A DNA stretch of 64,000 nucleotides from Lytechinus variegatus. Its lineage: Eukaryota > Echinodermata > Echinoidea > Temnopleuroida > Toxopneustidae. The stretch covers positions 52,523,195-52,587,194 of the forward strand of contig NC_054742.1 in the NCBI RefSeq assembly GCF_018143015.1, in the 5' to 3' direction. The notes under the pieces are model-generated. The model was not told the origin of the DNA. It ran no database searches and saw only the letters and a list, made by a program, of their open reading frames with translations. Below are positions 50,938 to 62,962 of this stretch, piece after piece (position 1 is the first letter of the stretch; each line of letters opens with the position of its first letter). Position numbers and translations under genes: made by a program.

Positions 50938-51242
50938 GGACTGTATTCTGAAATCAGATTTGATTTTAACTCTGGTCTAAAGTTGTGGTTTAACTATGGA
51001 TAGCTAACTGTGACACAGATCTCCAACTAGAAGTTCACTGAATCAGCTCACTTGGCTCTTAAATCATTCTTAACTGCCTGGGTAGGATGAGTATGATAGT
51101 TGTCTTCACCGTTAAAAATTATGAAAGAGCAGAGTAAAAGAAGCATACAATGTAAACAAAATGCTGACATGTTTGGCTTGCCATAATTTCAGCACAGAGT
51201 TAGACCATGGTCTAAGTTAAACCTTACTTCAGAATACGGGCC
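50938..51242. mobile_element. GGCCCGTATTCTGAAGT family element, copy 3
   Basis: It begins gactgtattctgaaatcaga and ends cttacttcagaatacgggcc. The internal words taaaccttacttcag and ttttaactctggtctaaagt match the other two copies. It lies within the presumed DAG1 3' UTR. Confidence 0.75.
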
Positions 51243-52157
51243 ATGGTTTGTAACAGTCAATGAAAGAACTAAAGGTATCTGAAACATGAACAGGCAACAT
51301 TGTTCCATCATGTTGTCACCTTCAAGTTTATTTATTCTATCACATCTTTCTTACACCTGTACAGGTATATACATATAAAAAAAAAATCAGAAGTCAATAT
51401 TGCAATGACATATCATTTATGCCCAGGAAGTACATGTTAACTCTAGACTAAATGCAGGTAAACTACTGCTTGCTTCTTTCATGCAAGCAAAGGCTTTACA
51501 TAATGATTGCATCACATGTGACTGAATACATGCCTGACCACTGGAAGAATATCATACAACCTTGAAATGTGTGTAGACTTTGTACTTAAATAGAATCCAG
51601 TGCCATTTACATATTTCTTTATGGCACAGATAATGTTGTATCAGTTAAAAACTACCTCCTTAGCATGAAAGCGAGCACAACCGAAGACATCATGACCACT
51701 AGAGTCATCGACATCTTACACTAACAAGCTTTCATTTTCATAGCACAATTTTACTTTGTACACAGCTTTGACACTTGCAGGAACATGGTACTAAAATGAT
51801 TATTAAATTAACAGGTTAAATATAAAACTCACATGAATGATAGTACATGTCTCAAGGGATGCTCTTTGCATACTATACACATGGCCTGAGAAGCACAAGC
51901 CGGGCAGTTCAATTTAGTTTTGAGTTTATGAACATAGACTTAGAGATGAGTATCAAGTAATTTTACATTAACCATTCTTACTCAAGAAACCTCAAGAAAG
52001 GATGATTTCCTCTGATAATGTTTGATCTCTTGTCTCTAAACGGATTATTTAGACTGCATGTAGAGAATGATGATATGAGGATAAATCATCAAGGCATTGT
52101 TTATGTAGAAAGTGATACAATGATTCTAGGATCATGAGGCCAACAGCTGTAAAGAGG

Positions 52158-55100
52158 TTAAGGGGGAACATAGGCAGGTGGTGATTGAAATCGCGTCGTG
52201 CTTGGGGCATGGGAATTCCTACTCTCTGGTGGTGAAGGTGTTATAGGTGGTGGAGGCTCGTAAGGAGGAGAACCCCCTAGATCCACCATGGGCATTGATG
52301 GCTTGTTTGCATCATCTGTAGGTCTATGGTCACTCATCAAAGGTTGTCTTGTTCCATCATCAGCAGAGTATTCTGGGGGTGGTAATGGTGGCTTTTCGTT
52401 CTTCATGATTAACGGTGTCGATGAAGGGTGTTTGTCGGCTTCGTCCAACTCTTCGGTGAATATGATGGGGATTCCTTTGTTGATGAATGTATTCTGGTCT
52501 TCGTCTGAGAGTTTTCCCTTTCGGTTCCTGCGGTAGAGAATGAATACCACAATACCTGCCAGGATGATGATGAATGCGACAATGACACCTGGAAGGACAT
52601 TGGTAATCCATGCATCATTTGATTTTGTATTGCCATCTACAGGAGGAGGGAAGGCCTTGGTGGCAGGAGTCGTAGGAGCTAGAGTGGTTGCATCACAAGT
52701 GCCTTGAGGAGCCGCCTCAACACCAGAAATAGTGTAATTAGGAGCAAATGCATCAATAAGAGCTTGCGTTGGCTTGCCATCAGCTGTTACAAGCTTCTTC
52801 ATGAGTTCTTCAATCAACTCAACAGGACATGTATCCTTTGGAATGGTATTATTGGTGAAAGAGAGAATGACTGAACCACGTCGTATACCAGTTATTGTCA
52901 GAGCACTAGCATCAGGATCACCAAAGACACTAGCTATCCTATTGAGGATGTCAAGTTGCAATGCAGGATTGTTGATAAACTCATCAAAGTCGATATTAAG
53001 TGTTGCTCCCATGGCAACTGGAGGTGGATCCTCTTGTACTGCATTGGATTCCAAGACATGAACTTCAAAGGCATCTCGCAATTCAACACCTTCTTTATCT
53101 TGAGCAACCAGGACGTAAGTTTCCACATCATGAACCTCCTCAGTGTAAGCAAATATTGTTTGCTTCTGCTTGTCGAACTTCAGCCAGAAATCAGGGCTCA
53201 GGATTGAACCATCTGCATCAACCAGCATAAGTGACAGCTTACGGGTATTGCCATCTTCTGGATCCATGTAGGTGTCTGCTGGGACTACAAACACAAAAGG
53301 AACTCTAGCAATGACATCTATCCTTTCAATCGGATGGACAATCTCTGGTCCTTTGTTAATGTGTGGAGTTGTTTCTGGTGGTGCAGTTGGCTCTGGTGTT
53401 ACTGCAGATGGAGTTGTAGCAGGTTTAGTTGGAGTAGGCATGATGACAACTGATGTTGGTGCCATTGTTTCAACAGGACTGCTGGCTACAGGTGTTGATG
53501 TCAATGTAGGCATAACCACTAGGCTCTCTGTGGACGTCATTGAAGGAACTGGTGGACTGAATGTGCGAGTAGGTGCTTCGGAAGTTGTCATGACTGGTGT
53601 CGTCACAGCCGGTGTTGGCGTAGGAGTTATCACAGGTGTTTTGTAGAAAGATGTCTTTGATGCTTTGACTGTTGGAGAAATAGACACCTTCCCTGTTTTA
53701 GTGGAAGTTTCTTTGACAGTCATTGTCATGGTGTCTTGAGTACCTGCTGTTCTAATCATACTACTCAGAACAGGTGAGCTCTCTGTGGGGACTATATGAG
53801 TAGATGGAGTAAAGGTGGACAGAATTTCTGTAGGTTTAGGTACACCTGTTGGGAGGGGAGTGGGAATAGGGGTTCCCATCAGAGGGGCTTGTCTTCTGAC
53901 TCTATTCTTGATGATTGGAGTATTACTACTGACATGCCAACCCTTAATGTCATAATTTAATTTCTCAGCCATAGAGCCATCCTTTGAAGCACCCTCTAGG
54001 ATGGTAACAACTGGTAACTGTTCAATATTCCGACCACATCCAACCACCCAACTCAATGACAACCCTTCATGTTTGGCAGTGACAACATTTCCACTGCCGG
54101 CAGCTAAGGCTTGATAACCCTTGACATCATCTTTCTCCGGAAGAAGCCTGAAGGCAGTCATGGGTATTCTGGAATACTTGGACATCTTGGATACCATATC
54201 GATTCTCTGTTGCGGTGTTAACATTGACCAGTCAGCATCCAAGATGATAGTTGCTCGAACAGCTGGCTTCTCTGGTGGACAAACCACAATTCCTTCTTTG
54301 TGTTTGGATGTAGATTGATCTGTGTTCTTTGTCTGTGGTGTGTCATGTGGCAGTACATTGATGCTAAAGACATCTTTAGTGTTTGAGCTGTCCTTGGTAA
54401 AATTGGTAACCTTTCCCAATGCAGTCACTGAGATATAGTACTGGCGTAGGTCTTCTTTTCCTGGGATTCCCTGAAGTGTGTGCGTCTTGTTGCTGAAGTT
54501 CAGCCATGATGGAAGCGACTGGGCCCCGACTTCTCTTAACTGAAATTAAAAAGAAGGAAAACAAAAAGAAGTTGAGAACAATTAATCAAAATTCAAATAA
54601 TTTATTTCAAAGTCATCTTGATGACACATTGGAGTATAAGTATTTTATTTCAATGTACACCATACCCCAAAGTTGAATACTGCCCTCTCTAGCCCTTATC
54701 AATACTCTGACCTCTTGAATGCAATTTCACAGGTAATGGGCCTATATCACATGAATACCAACGAGACGTACCCACTTTATAATGGGAGGATGAGATCAGT
54801 AATTAAATATTCTGCCCAAAATCAACATAAGCAACCTATTTCCGATTTTGTTGAGAGACCAATCATTTCTGTGATTCAATTGAATCCAAGTAGAGAGAAT
54901 CAGGAGTGAGGAAAGAAGCTAAAGAGGGAGATGGTAAATAGAGTCATTGTTTCGAAGTGGGAGGGAGATGATACAAAATGAAAATGCCTAAAGAGTATTG
55001 ATAAGGAAAGAAAGAGTGGAAAATACAGAAAATGGAAAAAGGAACTCCAGCAAAGAGGTTGTGTTTGTTGAAACTTGACCTCAGTTACTATGCAGTTAAC

Positions 55101-58100
55101 CACTTACAATTGTTTGGCAGTGATAATTTGAGCTTTCTGTACCTCAACCTAAGAGGTTTTCAGACCTGCTCAAATTAGCAAATTTTCCATAGTCCACCTT
55201 GATCAGAATATTGTTGAAATACCTGGTGTTTTTCCAGTGTAAAAGCAAAATAGACTTTCATATACCCAACAATATCTGCCAATTAATATGAACTTTTAAA
55301 TTATTCACAGGTATTCTTACAGCGAGAAAGCAAATTATGAAAACTTTCTCATCACAGTGATCATGGGTTGCGGATGCCATGAGCACTTTATTTGCTAGCT
55401 AGCTAGCAAAGATTAGGTGGCAACTTTAAATGCAATGAACCTCATTCGCTTCTCAGAATTATGACATTTTTTTTAGAACTCGTTTCAAAAAGGTCTTGTA
55501 TGGGTGGGTATGAATGCAAAAATTATCGTAGGGTATCTTGAGGTTACAGGTTCTTGTCAATTGAAAGGTATTTTTGTGATTGGGTGGGCCTGAAAGCATC
55601 TACAATGTATAGAGAACAGAGAGCACAGGTGGAATTCATAAAAACCTTTAACTTTCAGTAAGGTCACATCAGGGCCAGTGTAAAAAAGTTTAGACAGACA
55701 TGATTCATTGGTGCAGAATGCAAAACTACTCAAAATGTCACATTCCTCTGGAAAAAACAAGTTGGTCTTCAAGAATAATTCAGGGTTTTCTTATGTTCCT
55801 GCTGGAAATTTACACTTGTTTCAATCATTCAAAAGATATGTAAAAGAGTGAATTGAAATTTCAAGTGTGAAGCACTTGGCCACTTCAAAGCTGAGATTTA
55901 TCTAGTGAGACAGATTGACGTTATCATAGCAAGAAGGCTACACATCTTTACATCAACTACACAATAACATTGTGTAACATATGTGTGAAAAAGACACAAG
56001 ATTTGAAAAATTACTATCCTGCCTACAAGTTTCTTTCCAAAAAGCCCACATATGCCCTATTTCAATTTCCAAAAATCTACAATCCACATTAAAGAGGTTG
56101 ACATACATGTATATTTTGTTGCTATCATAAAAAACACAATATCTCATCCCATTTAAAATCATGTATATAAACTGCCATGAAAATATTCAAAGGGTCCCTT
56201 CTGTATGATAACAATATACATGTACTGCAGATTAAGACAACATTTGTAGCTGTTTGTATACCACTATTCTTTAAGGCCTGGAGGACTTATACAAACAAGA
56301 AACATATACAAACCAAAGCATATGACTATCCAGCTTTGAAGTAAGCGATGTAGGAATAGAGAGCAGTGTCTTTCCTCAAAGCTGATTATATGATTTATCA
56401 ATCACAAACCTGCCTCGCATTGCCTGAGGGAAAGGTTTAGCATATGGACCAGTGGATTTGATTGGATATGTATCATATTGGACTGCACCTTGGAGGAGAA
56501 TAGAAAATTTGGTTCTTGACTCAAGCACCCCCCCCCCCCCCAAAAAAGAGCATAATTCATGGAGAAACATCCAAAAGCAAATTAAGCACTTTCTTATATA
56601 ATTCCATACAATCTAATAAATCTTGAATTATGATAACACAAAACAGGTCTGTAATGAATGCAATGCTTGGCCTTCAATGAGAAAATAACAGAATGAAAAT
56701 AACAGAATAGATTTTACCCCAATATAGGTCTGTAATGAATGCAATGCTTGGCCTTCAATGAGAAATAACAGAATGAAAATAACAGAATAGATTTTCACCC
56801 CAAAATATTTTTATTGAAAAATGATCAGGATAACTCAGTGGGAAATTATATTTAAAGGAAGCTCATTTCCCCTTTCGAATTGGAACATCTTGTGATATTA
56901 ACCTTTGATGTTTTAAGGTTAGGGATGTACAATCATTTTCATTATCTTGCTTACTACTTTCCCTTCATTTCATTTCCAGTGCCAAGCACACATCCATGCT
57001 CTGCCACAAACAATGGCTGCTATTGGGAACTGATATATTTGTCCACAATCTGGTGGACGAGTTACGCTTCCGCAGGGATGACAACCACTTTGTCAACACC
57101 CAACGACCATCAAACAAATTAAATTGCGTATTCCAAGCCCCCCCCCCAACTTGTTAGTGAGAAGTGACAAGATACTGATTTTGACAAGTAAACTAACATA
57201 TGTAGTTACAAGATTTTTTTTCGCAACAAAATAAGTCCTTGTTTGCCCATCTTAAAGTACGGTTTTGTAATAATCTGAACATCTGTGAATGAAATTAGAA
57301 GTCAGATGCCCATACTGCTACAAAACTGTGCAGACTGGAGATTCTGACTGAACTTGGTGACTTTCTCTCTACATGTGTGGCACATCTGTATACAGTTTCT
57401 GGAAAGAGTGGACTTTCCCATGTCCTTATTACCCTGGCCTGTAATAATTCATAGACAGTCTGCAGTCATGAATTCTTTGATTCTGGATAGCAAAAATTAT
57501 ATTTCATTTTTTTAATTAGGTTTTACTTACACAAATCTGTAATTTTACAAAACTTTGATATACATGTACTGGCAATAACATAATTATGATGAACAGTCTT
57601 CACATACAAATGATAAATATGAAATATAATCTCAAATATGCTACATGAATAAAGTGCATGAAAATGTGGAGGAAACCTTAGAAGCAGAATGCTTGTAGAT
57701 AAGGTTCCCTTATGCAAGAATAAAACAATATCCCAAAATATAGGAACAAAATAATAAAACTATTTGAATTTCATAAATTAAAGCAATGCAATAAAGATCT
57801 AATCCTCAAAAATTAATTTAAAAAAAGTAAACAAAACATGCATTTCAATGGAATGGGTGGTTTTGGTCAAATAAAATAAAAACAACCCAAAGTTTAATAA
57901 GAGAACCTGCTGCCATGACTGCGAATCTTTCAGAATTTAAATGCACCATCCTGAAGAAAATCCTATACTCTTACTCAATAACAGAAGAAACACACAGATC
58001 ATGGAGTATTGATTTTAAGATCTGTCCTGCAGTCGTCCCACCAACTCAGCGTGAGTCAAACACACCGGCAACTTCTTCCATTATTTTCATATGACTCATG

Positions 58101-61100
58101 GCACAGTAAATGGACAACAACTCGTAAATGAAATAGTAATGAAATAATAGGCTTAACTGCTCAAGGGAAAATATGTTTTCATATGGATGCCTTAAGGCTT
58201 GAATCCAAGATGGGGGGGGGGGGGGAACAAGCTTCTCAAAGGCGATAAAATTTCTCTGTACTTTTAATGTCAGTTACATTTCATGAAGGAACCTTGGATT
58301 TGCACATAACATACATGATACATGTATATTTTGTTAAACTGGAGAATATAGATTTTGTGTTAAAATTTAAAGGCAGAATTAGGAGTGATGCTGAAACAAG
58401 ATAGCCACCTGCCCCGAGAAAGGTTTGACTTTTGAAGACTTTAGTGGTGGATTTGGAAAGAATAAAACAATTTGAATTTGAAATTTGGTCAGTTTGAAAG
58501 AATAAAACAATTTGAATTTGACTTTTAATTAAATGTCCCATTGCCATTTCATCCTCGGCGGCATCCATGCTGTTAAAACTTAAGTCCTTAGAAAAAAAAG
58601 TCTCATTGAATATTTCAACCTGATTACAAGTGACTGACTGGATTGTAACAATCCTAATCACTGAAAAAAAAATCTACATCCAAAAGCCAAAGAGGGCAAC
58701 CTTATGTTTTATTTCTGAGGGTAAACAATCAAAACAAAAGATAGACTATGTACATGTAGATGGCATAGACAGGCATTCATTCATTGGGTGTATATGGTAG
58801 TGAAGTCTGCATTTTAATGGAGAGTGATAGCCCTATAAATGGACTGTGGGCTTTGTGTTCTCAACAGGCTTGTTTAAACAATGGAGCAGGACTTGTGCAT
58901 AATGATGTTGATATTGAATGGGTCAGTAATATGGATGGAGCAAAATGCAATCTGATAGTGACACAGTCAGGCGTTCTGTCTTCATGCTTTTAAGTTCTGT
59001 CTTTCTAAATACAGATTAATTTTACAAAATGCAACCATTTTAGGCCTACATTTTCGAATTATACTACAGGCCTAGATGAAAGAGACAATAATTATTTAAA
59101 CCTTGATAGATGATCAACGATCACATTACATTCAAAATAAACATTACATATTATGTGAGGTAATCACTAGAGTAAATATTATGCTTCACTGCAATTACAT
59201 AGTGATTGAAATATTTCAAAATCATTTCTCTTCAGTTGATAAGACTTAAATCCTGAACCGATTGCCAGCCTATGTTATCTTGTACCAGTACCGATTGTAA
59301 TTGTAAATCAATTTCATCCTCTTAAATGGGATTTAAGCAACATTATTTGCAAACCAGTTGCATATCACGATAAAAATGGTATGAATGCCGACTCCACCAT
59401 GTCTACTCCCATTTTTAACAGGAGAGCTGTAAGATTTATGTGCGAAATCCTCTTTAGATTAAATCTATTAATAAGATTCAGATTGGATCGAGGGAGGGTG
59501 TTGGACCGTTTTGATAGCCCATTCTTCCATTCAATGAATACTTCCGTTTGTGCTGAGAAAAGATTTGTCACTGGTCTTGTCATGACCACTACAAAAGGGG
59601 AGGGGGTGGGAAGCTGCTCTCAGAGTTTCAGGGTCGACATTTTGACAACATACCCCCCCCCCCAAAAAAAAAAAAAAAATACGGTGATTTTATGCCATTA
59701 AAACTTTTATATTTCAATCCAATTAAATGATAAAGTGAAAAATTAAGGATAAATTTCCTGTTACAAAAAAGGTTGCTCCCATTCCTGCCAAAATCACCCT
59801 CAGAACAGTAACGGGCCTAAATAAGAGATCCCAATTTTCTTTGACTTTTTTTTTTTTTTAAAATGTCAATTTCGTGTTCTCCGGTGTTCTTAACATCATA
59901 TTCTGTGCTTTTTGGTGATCTGTTGTGAACATGTGATTTGTGATGAAGCAATTATACATAGTGAAAATCTTAAGCTTGGCAAACACATGTGAAATACTGA
60001 ACATATTTTTTTTTTTTTTACTTCTGTGCAGGTTTGTTTTATTTCATTTGATTTTCGTGATTTTCACTGTTTTTCTTTCCACATGTTCAATTTTTTTTGC
60101 CTGAAAAATTGTGAGTTTTCTGTGAAATAATGTGAATTCTGGGAATTTTCTCAGTTTTCCATATTGCATAAAACAGGGCACCCTACCCTGCATGTTTAGA
60201 TATTTCAATAGCAAACTCTATTGAAAAATGTCTGATACCCCTACTACATTTGCTATTCAGTGGCAATCTTACTTTCCATGATGGTGGTAATGGAGTAAAG
60301 AATTAAGGCAATTTAAACTGATTTTGATTGCAGTTTGGAGAGTCTGTGTGATTCAGACAGAAGCAATCTGTTCTGGAGAGGTCAAAATGTAATAACTAGA
60401 ATGATTGTCTATGAATGTCCGTTGGGATGATGGTATGAATGGAGTTGACTGGACTATCAGGTGGGTGTTTCATAAAGCTGTTCATAAGTTAAGAGCGACT
60501 TTAATGACTGGTGATCCCTTTTTGTGGTAAATGGTATATTCATTGGCGATGGTTTAGCGCGTAAGGATCACCATTCGGTCTTAGAGTCGCTCTTAACTTA
60601 CAAATATCTTTATCAAACGACCTCCTGGTCTGAATCCTTCCATTGACCACCTAGGCACTCTTTGGCCTGACAGGGTGAGGGAGCAATAACAACACATCCC
60701 ATTCAATGAGCCAAGAACTGGTCTTGTTACCATTTAAGATAGTCCTTTCACTTTCTTCTATCTTGTGACATCAAGGGAGAGAATGAATAAAAGGCAAGGT
60801 TTATCAGGGAGGACATCCTGAAAGACAGAGAATCAATGGCCCATAATCAATTGAGCTCAGAAGAGATCTGTTTGATGGTAGCGCATTGTTTCATTATACA
60901 AGCCAGTGGGACCATTGTATGGGGGCAAACAGGTATTGGGCAATCTCATGAATGGGATGACCCCATGCATAACCTTATTGGAATGCAAAATGGAAGAGAG
61001 GCTTTTCATATCACCTGCATACTCACATTACAGTTATCAAGATAATATAATACAGTATATGAAATAACAAAGACTTATTTTGCATGCTATCTTCTGTGAG

Positions 61101-62380
61101 TACTAATGACATATAATGGCCATATTCTTAGACGTGTTTGATAAAGTGTAGGCCTAAATATATCATATCATGTAGGCCTAACCTAAGTACGACTTTCAAC
61201 TACAAGTGGAGATATCCCAGTGGGTAAATCTTACATCAATTAAAATGCGAGAAATTTCCCCCACCAACCCAAATACAAAGTAAGAGGCATAGTGTGTGGA
61301 GTGAGAGGGGGACCAAATATTATGCAGATGCACAGTCTGCAATCTGGCTCCACACTACTCTCAACTTTCACCGGAGACAGACGGTAAGATTGCATTTTCC
61401 AGAGAGATTCCATGGAGACATTCATGGTGTCGGTCCAATTATATTAAGAAAGCATCCAAGCAGGAAACCATTCCAGAAGCAAACCATCAACTGGAAATGA
61501 AAGAGCTCCCTGATTGAACCTTATACCACTGTAACATTACCTATCCCTGAGGCTTTACTGTGAAGAATCCAGCAGAATTTCCACCCTGCTTCAACTCTAT
61601 CACAGGTGTAGAACCAATGCCAAAATGGCTGCATCAAGATATGACTTGATGGTTCCAAAAGCAACAGCAAATATCGTCCAAAATAGTACACATGGAAAGG
61701 GATGTGGTACAGGCCTATCAAATAAACTTAGAATATAGGCCCCATAATGAAAAGGATCATAATAAACTGATTAGTTGGGAGAATCCATGTTGCTAGAAAT
61801 TAAATTTTGACTAACATGTACTTATACATATATGTATGCCTGAAGATAAGTTATAATCAAGTATAAGGATCAGTCATTGTTTGAAATGGGGAGAAAAGAA
61901 CAAGAAGCTAGACAGTGGACTGGCAGCAATGTACCACCAGAGCAGTGACTCTTATTGGAATCTGAAGTAAATAGGCCTCTACAGAGTAACTCTAAATATT
62001 TTACACTATTCTCATTTAATATAATCACCATAACTTGATGAAGCAGCCAAGACTACAGAGCCCATCTCATTACTCACCAAATACTTATCTACATCTCCTC
62101 TGAAAGCCTCCTTGGGTATCTTGAGGCTGAATGCCACTCCCACCGTCGCCGTCGTATCAGGTATACCCCACCCTGGTGATACCGGTTTCCACACCCCGAA
62201 GCTCGGCTCCGGCGCATCGTCAGATTCCTCAAGATTGTCTCTGCTTTGGGGTTCATACCAGTCCCTATACACAGCGTTGATTTCTTGTGCTTGTCCTAGG
62301 GATACAAGCATCACTGCTAGTACGGTAAACAGCAGTAGTACTGTTAAAAATGTGTGTGGTCCTGAGTGAGACTCCATCAT
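52158..62380 (-). CDS. DAG1: Dystroglycan precursor (alpha/beta dystroglycan)
   Basis: Dystroglycan links laminin-type matrix proteins outside the cell to dystrophin/utrophin inside. Exon 1 is 62078-62380 (residues 1-101) and exon 2 is 52158-54539 (residues 102-894, TAA at 52158-52160). They join in phase 0 across a 7.5 kb intron. Human dystroglycan is 895 aa and likewise has two coding exons. Domains in order: signal peptide (about 1-32), cadherin-like domain (about 70-165), ribosomal-S6-like domain (about 185-310) and furin-type RVRR (314-317). Then come a Thr/Pro/Ser mucin stretch (318-500), a second cadherin-like domain and an SEA-like region with the Gly656-Ser657 cleavage site in RRGSVILSFTNNT. 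Cys672 and Cys716 lie beyond it. The membrane helix is at about 749-771 and the juxtamembrane RKGKLSDEDQNTF follows it. The protein ends SPPAYVPP, keeping the PPxY that binds the dystrophin WW domain. MM at the start leaves a one-residue ambiguity. Confidence 0.98.
56640..56805 (+). repeat. Two-copy 80 bp tandem duplication
   Basis: The run ggtctgtaatgaatgcaatg, then cttggccttcaatgagaaa, and finally aacagaatagattttaccc occurs twice back to back with a few small differences. It is a recent local duplication in the DAG1 intron. Confidence 0.88.
60459..60626. mobile_element. GGTGGGTGTTTCATAAAG family element, copy 2
   Basis: The left end caggtgggtgtttcataaag, with gttcataagttaagagcgac, faces the right end gtcgctcttaacttacaaat, then ctttatcaaacgacctcctg. 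It is about 168 bp and able to fold into one hairpin. Related to 48506-48672. Confidence 0.78.
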
Positions 62381-62962
62381 TACTGAGTTTCTCCCTTCAC
62401 CTTCTCCACTTGAACAACAATAATTCCAGCTTGAGTTGTAATAATTCCTCCTCTAACACCTCTTACATGGATCCACAAGCAAACACCAACAAGTTTTGTG
62501 TTTGCCTTCCTGCTAATGCTTGGTGGTAAGAAGTACCAAACGTAGGGAAGGAAGAAAAAAAAGCTCTGGATTCAACAGAGCTGGGGGATAAAAAAAAACT
62601 TAACAAGTCAATGTTAATCCTCTTTTCCCTTTCTGCTAATTCTTCCAATTATTTCCTCCTCTGAAGCAGCATGGACAGACAACAAAGCATGCTTGTTCCC
62701 AAGTACCCTCCAACATGAACAGAAGCACAGAAAGCAGTTGTAGAGAAATGGGACTGTTTTTCCAGCTGTCAGAACACTGTTTCTGTCACCTCATTTACAG
62801 AGGGAAGATGGAGATGGATGAGCAGTAGTCCTCAGAGCGAAGTTCTTGGGAAATAGTTCTTGTCTTCCACCATGGACCCTTGGCACTGGTCACCCATATG
62901 TCAGCTGGGCATTAGGACAATGGTCAGTTTGGATCAGGTTGCAGCACTCTGATGTCTTTCAC
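62381..62962 (-). other. Probable DAG1 5' UTR exon portion
   Basis: Upstream of the DAG1 ATG the minus strand stays free of splice signals until ttatttccttgcag at 62963-62976, a good acceptor. The exon holding the start codon then begins at 62962 with about 580 nt of leader. The leader contains upstream ATGs. One opens a 61-codon frame from 62648 to 62463 with no recognisable domain. The non-coding first exon is probably beyond the acceptor, perhaps outside the window. Confidence 0.45.

Larger units (their letters stand above)
47561..52157 (-). other. Presumed DAG1 3' UTR and downstream sequence
   Basis: There is no coding exon in 4.6 kb after the DAG1 stop, and the stretch is uniformly AT-rich. 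Minus-strand AATAAA signals occur, for example overlapping at 51327-51336 about 820 nt after the stop and near 47844-47849. The true transcript end cannot be chosen from sequence. Three inverted-repeat elements lie within it. Confidence 0.45.
54540..62077 (-). other. DAG1 intron between the two coding exons
   Basis: This intron is 7.5 kb long. It contains an 80 bp tandem duplication (56640-56805), a 34 bp-type duplication near 58450-58521 and an inverted-repeat element (60459-60626). It also has C-runs and A-runs (for example 56527-56545, 59651-59679). Open frames inside it show no domain and were not annotated. Confidence 0.6.

Noticed and set aside
53272..53646. 124-codon frame on the plus strand opposite DAG1
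   Set aside because: It is the antisense shadow of the low-complexity Thr/Pro mucin region, with repetitive Gly/Val/Thr composition.
58281..58661. 126-codon frame in the DAG1 intron
   Set aside because: No domain. It contains a small tandem duplication that simply keeps the frame open.
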